Shown one piece after another: positions 5,340 through 8,020 of a DNA stretch of 8,020 nucleotides. The notes under the pieces are model-generated. The model ran no database searches. It worked only from the letters and a program-made list of their open reading frames with translations, and was not told the origin of the DNA. The stretch lies in assembly GCA_002306375.1 (NCBI GenBank), contig DBRU01000075.1, positions 1,132-9,151 on the forward strand. The letters are read 5' to 3'. The first letter of the stretch is position 1, and each line of letters opens with the position of its first letter. Source of the DNA: Faecalibacterium sp. UBA1360 (GTDB taxonomy: Bacteria > Bacillota > Clostridia > Oscillospirales > Ruminococcaceae). The position numbers were made by a program, and so were the translations under genes.

Positions 5340-6677
5340 ATGAATGTGATCAAAGAACGGATGCAAAATTTTGCGCTGAACCAGGCTTTGCAGTATATTG
5401 AGGACAACCCCGAAGAAAACATTCCCAAACTGATGGCCCTGGTGGATCGACTGACGCCCAACGGCTGGTACCAAAGCCAGCGGGACGCGATCCGCAAGGC
5501 GATCGACGAAAAGAACAACTGGTATCAGCTGATCTTGCGCGTCTACGACCTGGACCCCGGGGTGCGCAAAGCCTTTTTCGAGAACTTCCTGCTCAACGCC
5601 AGCCTGAAAGGCAGCGCGACGCAGGAGGAGCTTAAAGCCAAAGAGGGCTGCAATGTGCCCTGGGCGATCCTGCTGGACCCCACCTCGGCCTGCAACATGC
5701 ACTGCACGGGCTGCTGGGCGGCTGAGTACGGCAACCAGCTCAACCTGAGCCTGGAGACCATCGACTCCATCGTGCGCCAGGGCAAGGAACTGGGCACCTA
5801 TATGTACATTTATACGGGCGGCGAGCCGCTGGTGCGCAAGAAGGACCTGATCAGGATCTGCGAGATGCACCCCGACTGCGAGTTCCTCTCCTTCACCAAC
5901 GGCACGCTGATCGACGAGGACTTCTGCCGGGAAATGCTGCGGGTCAGGAACTTTGTGCCCGCCATCAGCCTGGAAGGCTTTGAGGAAGCCAACGATTCCC
6001 GCCGGGGCGCGGGCGTGTACCAAAAGGTCAAGCAGGCCATGGCCCTGCTCAAGGCCCACAACCTGCCCTTCGGCATCTCCACCTGCTACACCAGTCGCAA
6101 CTACGCCGACATCACCAGCGAGGAATTCTTCGACTACCTCATCGACAGCGGGGCGCTGTTCGTGTGGTTCTTCCACTACATGCCGGTGGGCAACGACGCG
6201 GCCGTGGGGCTTTTGCCCACGCCGGAGCAGCGCACCGAGGTCTACCGCCGCATCCGGGCGTTCCGGCAGACAAAGGCCATCTTCTCGATGGATTTCCAGA
6301 ACGACGCCGAGTACGTGGGCGGCTGCATCGCCGGCGGGCGGCGGTACCTGCACATCAACGCCAAGGGTGATGTGGAGCCCTGCGTGTTCATCCATTACTC
6401 CAACTGCAACATCCACGACACCACCCTGCTGGACGCGCTGAAGAGCCCGCTGTTCCTGGCCTACCACGACGGCCAGCCCTTCAACGAGAACATGCTGCGC
6501 CCCTGCCCCATGCTGGAAAACCCCGAAAAACTGCGCAGCATGGTCCACGAGACCGGCGCCGTCTCCACCGACTACCAGAGCCCCGAATCCGCCGATCACC
6601 TGTGCGACAAGACCACCCCCTACGCCGAGAACTGGCAGCCCGCCGCCGAGGCGCTGTGGGCGCAGCGCGACCGCTGA
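5340..6677 (+). CDS. radical SAM enzyme with auxiliary-cluster-type C-terminus
   Basis: This 445-residue cytoplasmic iron-sulfur enzyme cleaves S-adenosylmethionine to start radical chemistry. Residues 1-100 are a helical N-terminal extension. The radical SAM core begins with ILLDPTSACNMHCTGCW, holding the 4Fe-4S ligands C118, C122 and C125. The SAM-binding GGEP follows at 160-163, then strands such as FLSFTNGTLID and FVPAISLEGFEE. The C-terminal part contains GGCIAGGRRYLHINAKGDVEPC with C329 and C348, then C356, C389 (RPCPM) and C422, a SPASM/Twitch-like pattern for one or more auxiliary clusters. The start is set by AAAGGA at 5325-5330, nine bases before the ATG. From memory, near-full-length relatives divergent from a TetR gene are widespread in Clostridia, but I know of no proven substrate. 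No precursor-peptide gene is visible beside it, so a peptide-modifying role is not supported. Transcription probably depends on the divergent TetR protein. A sulfatase-maturase or MoaA/PqqE-like relationship is family-level only. Confidence 0.93.
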   Translation: MNVIKERMQNFALNQALQYIEDNPEENIPKLMALVDRLTPNGWYQSQRDAIRKAIDEKNNWYQLILRVYDLDPGVRKAFFENFLLNASLKGSATQEELKAKEGCNVPWAILLDPTSACNMHCTGCWAAEYGNQLNLSLETIDSIVRQGKELGTYMYIYTGGEPLVRKKDLIRICEMHPDCEFLSFTNGTLIDEDFCREMLRVRNFVPAISLEGFEEANDSRRGAGVYQKVKQAMALLKAHNLPFGISTCYTSRNYADITSEEFFDYLIDSGALFVWFFHYMPVGNDAAVGLLPTPEQRTEVYRRIRAFRQTKAIFSMDFQNDAEYVGGCIAGGRRYLHINAKGDVEPCVFIHYSNCNIHDTTLLDALKSPLFLAYHDGQPFNENMLRPCPMLENPEKLRSMVHETGAVSTDYQSPESADHLCDKTTPYAENWQPAAEALWAQRDR

Positions 6678-6770
6678 GACGCCGCCGAAAAGCAAAAAGC
6701 CCGCTCTGGCTTGATTGCGAACCGAACCAGTAAAAGCAGACAATAGACAAAACATCCCCTGATGCAGGAA

Positions 6771-6835
6771 AATGAACTGCACCCCACTTGTTATCCAGTA
6801 TACCCTACTGTCTAACAAATGGGGTGCAGTTCATT
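6771..6835. mobile_element. 65-nt hairpin with IS3-like ends (miniature element or remnant)
   Basis: The arms 6771-6793 and 6813-6835 pair over 23 positions with one wobble. A 2-nt mismatch and a further 5-bp pairing (CAGTA/TACTG) follow, around the loop TACCC. The ends read TGAACTGCACCCC and GGGGTGCAGTTCA, bounded by TG and CA, and continue as TGTCTAACAAATGGGG. From memory this resembles the terminal inverted repeats of IS3-family insertion sequences of Firmicutes. No transposase lies between the ends, so this would be two ends brought together or a miniature derivative. I see no clear target duplication in the flanks. As RNA it would also be a strong hairpin downstream of the radical SAM gene and could act as its transcript end, though no U run follows directly. 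Confidence 0.6.
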
Positions 6836-6878
6836 CACGTATGGTCACCGGGTTTTTTCGGTCGTGGGGGAAGGTCGG

Positions 6879-6909
6879 GGGCCGCCTGGCTGCGGTCCCC
6901 GGGCGGCCC
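6879..6909 (-). terminator. possible terminator after the kinase-like gene
   Basis: GGGCCGCC (6879-6886) and GGCGGCCC (6902-6909) form an 8-bp GC-only stem with a 15-nt loop, 13 bp beyond the stop codon of the minus-strand kinase-like gene. No U run follows on the minus strand, so it is a weak candidate for an intrinsic terminator. Confidence 0.35.
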
Positions 6910-6921
6910 TGGGCGCGGCGC

Positions 6922-7218
6922 TCAGTACAGCATCCGCAGGATCTGCACGCAGCGGTCGATGCCCAGGACGCCGCTGTCCAGGCAGACCTGGTAATTCTTG
7001 GCGTCGCCCCACTTGCGGTCGGTGTAAAAGCGGTGGTAGGCGGCCCGGCGCTTGTCCTTTTCCCGCACATAGTCCCGGGCAAAGCCGCTTTGCACGGCGA
7101 TCTTGTCGATCAGTTCGCTGTCGTAGCAGGGGATGCCCAGCTGTTTGGCGATCTCCTTGCCGATGGTGCGCCCGCCGCTGCCGAATTCCCGGCTGATGGT
7201 CAGAATGCGATTACTCAT
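6922..7218 (-). CDS. cytidylate-kinase-like protein, internally shortened
   Basis: The 98-residue product opens with ILTISREFGSGGRTIGKEIA, the P-loop region (about residues 10-21) of the Cytidylate_kin2 family of cytidylate-kinase-like proteins. It ends with KDKRRAAYHRFYTD and NYQVCLDSGVLGIDRC, which match the family's C-terminal part. Family members are about 195-220 residues long, and their central section (the ERGEYAP-like start, the VIVGRCADY strand and the IHA...RAERI lid region) is absent here. The two ends meet near residue 51-52 (about position 7066), with the reading frame kept. The start has GGAGG ten bases upstream (minus strand, 7229-7233), and its ATG overlaps the stop codon of the MATE gene (ATGA at 7215-7218), so the two are coupled. 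Without the central section, kinase activity is doubtful. It may be a deletion derivative, a degraded gene or an assembly collapse. Confidence 0.8.
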   Translation of the reverse strand: MSNRILTISREFGSGGRTIGKEIAKQLGIPCYDSELIDKIAVQSGFARDYVREKDKRRAAYHRFYTDRKWGDAKNYQVCLDSGVLGIDRCVQILRMLY

Positions 7219-8020
7219 GATAAAGGTACCTCCTTTTGCTTCAGTTCGGCGTAGGTACGCCGGATCAGGACCAAAGCGATCAGGAAGGTCAGAATATCCG
7301 ACACCGGCATCGAGTAGAGCACGCCGTCCAGCCCCAAAAACTGGGGCAGCAGCAGGGCGAACCCGACGCCGAAAACGACCTCCCGCACCATGGACAGGGC
7401 CGTGGATGCCGCGGCCTTGCCCATGGCCTGCAAAAAGATGAAACAGGCCTTGTTGATGCAGGCCAGAATGATCAGGCACAGATAGATGCGGAACGCCTTA
7501 AGGGCAAACTCGGTATAATAGCTGCTCTCGTTGGCGGCGCCGAACAAAGCGATGAGCTGCCGGGGGCAAAACTCCGCCAGCACAAAGCCCACGGCGCCCA
7601 CGGCGGCCTCGGCCAGCAGCAGGCGGGTGAACAGCGCCCGCACCCGGGCCGGCTTGCCCGCGCCCATGTTGAAGCCCACGATGGGGATGCACCCGGCGGC
7701 CATGCCCACCACCACCGAAATGATGATCTGGAAAAATTTCATCACGATGCCCACCACGGCCATGGGGATCTGGGCGTACTGGGCCTGGCCGAAGACGGGG
7801 TCCAGCGCGCCGTACTGGCGCAGCATGTTGTTGATGGCCGCCATGGCCGCCACCAGCGAGATCTGGGACAAAAAGCTCGTGATGCCAAGGCCCAGGGTCT
7901 TCAGGCAGACCCGACGGTCGGGCCGGAAATGCTGCCGCCCGGGGCGGATGGTCTTCATGTGCAGGATGTACCACACCGACAAGGCCGCCGTCAGCACCTG
8001 CCCGGCCACGGTGGCCACGG
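7215..8020 (-). CDS. MATE-family efflux transporter, C-terminal part
   Basis: The visible 268 residues are the C-terminal half or more of a MATE multidrug/sodium antiporter of the cytoplasmic membrane; the rest lies beyond the right edge, where the frame is still open. The ATG at 8016-8018 is an internal methionine in the run ATVAGQVLTAALSVWYIL. Family signs include GLGITSFLSQISL, IPMAVVGIVMKFFQI, the conserved AAGCIPIVGFNMGAGKPARVR (the central QPxxGFNxGA-like loop, here with isoleucine in place of glutamine), RIYLCLIILACINKACFIFLQAMGK and LLLPQFLGLDGVLYSMPVSD. About seven or eight membrane helices are visible. The stop overlaps the start of the cytidylate-kinase-like gene. No internal loss is evident here. 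The substrate cannot be told. Confidence 0.93.
   Translation of the reverse strand, partial: VATVAGQVLTAALSVWYILHMKTIRPGRQHFRPDRRVCLKTLGLGITSFLSQISLVAAMAAINNMLRQYGALDPVFGQAQYAQIPMAVVGIVMKFFQIIISVVVGMAAGCIPIVGFNMGAGKPARVRALFTRLLLAEAAVGAVGFVLAEFCPRQLIALFGAANESSYYTEFALKAFRIYLCLIILACINKACFIFLQAMGKAAASTALSMVREVVFGVGFALLLPQFLGLDGVLYSMPVSDILTFLIALVLIRRTYAELKQKEVPLS

Noticed and set aside
5268..5400. Possible small upstream open frame starting at the ATG in CCATGG of the radical SAM leader
   Set aside because: No ribosome site precedes it, and its arginine and lysine-rich start and overlap into the main gene in another frame look accidental.
6743..6753. ATAGACAAAAC shared with the outer arm of the hairpin at 1521-1531
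   Set aside because: An 11-base match is expected several times by chance among all pairs of positions in 8 kb, so it is not evidence of a common repeat.
5220..6818. 532-codon open frame on the minus strand opposite the radical SAM gene
   Set aside because: Antisense shadow caused by codon bias in a GC-rich gene; no ribosome site and no recognisable domain.

Overview
The window looks like chromosomal DNA from a GC-rich, low-AT-bias gut clostridium of the Oscillospirales/Ruminococcaceae kind (Faecalibacterium, Gemmiger or Subdoligranulum relatives). This is an inference from strong AGGAGG-type ribosome sites, TTGNNN-N16/17-TATAAT-type promoters, and the protein types present (GH51 arabinofuranosidase, AraC and TetR regulators, a TetR-paired radical SAM protein, and a MATE plus cytidylate-kinase-like pair). 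No ribosomal or other taxonomic marker is present, so the assignment is tentative.

Region by region: 1-694 is a scar. The C-terminal part of a GH51-type alpha-L-arabinofuranosidase reads leftwards and directly abuts the C-terminal DNA-binding part of an AraC-family activator reading rightwards; both have lost their 5' ends at about position 480. The GH51 remnant also seems to lack internal blocks. A strong bidirectional terminator (727-775) follows. 902-1502 is a monocistronic TetR-family regulator with a clear promoter, closed by a 55-nt perfect hairpin (1521-1575). 1597-4451 is a compact operon with its own promoter: a 143-residue helical protein of unknown function, an FtsH-type membrane AAA protease, and a six-helix DUF308/HdeD-like membrane protein. 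The two junctions are ATGA stop/start overlaps. A 14-bp hairpin (4459-4489) separates it from the convergent next gene.

4491-6677 is a divergent pair: a second TetR regulator on the minus strand and a radical SAM enzyme with an auxiliary-cluster-type C-terminus on the plus strand. The enzyme's consensus promoter is overlaid by candidate operator repeats, so the TetR protein probably controls the enzyme and perhaps itself. 6771-6835 is a 65-nt near-perfect hairpin whose ends resemble IS3-family termini. 6922-8020 on the minus strand is a MATE efflux protein (its 5' part lies beyond the right edge) translationally coupled to a shortened cytidylate-kinase-like protein. That kinase retains the P-loop and the C-terminus but appears to lack the middle half of the family fold.

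The most notable points are the double-truncation scar at 480, the apparent in-frame internal losses in two unrelated genes, the coupled helical protein/FtsH/DUF308 operon, and the IS3-like miniature hairpin. I do not see a CRISPR array, a tRNA, an rRNA or an intact transposase gene.
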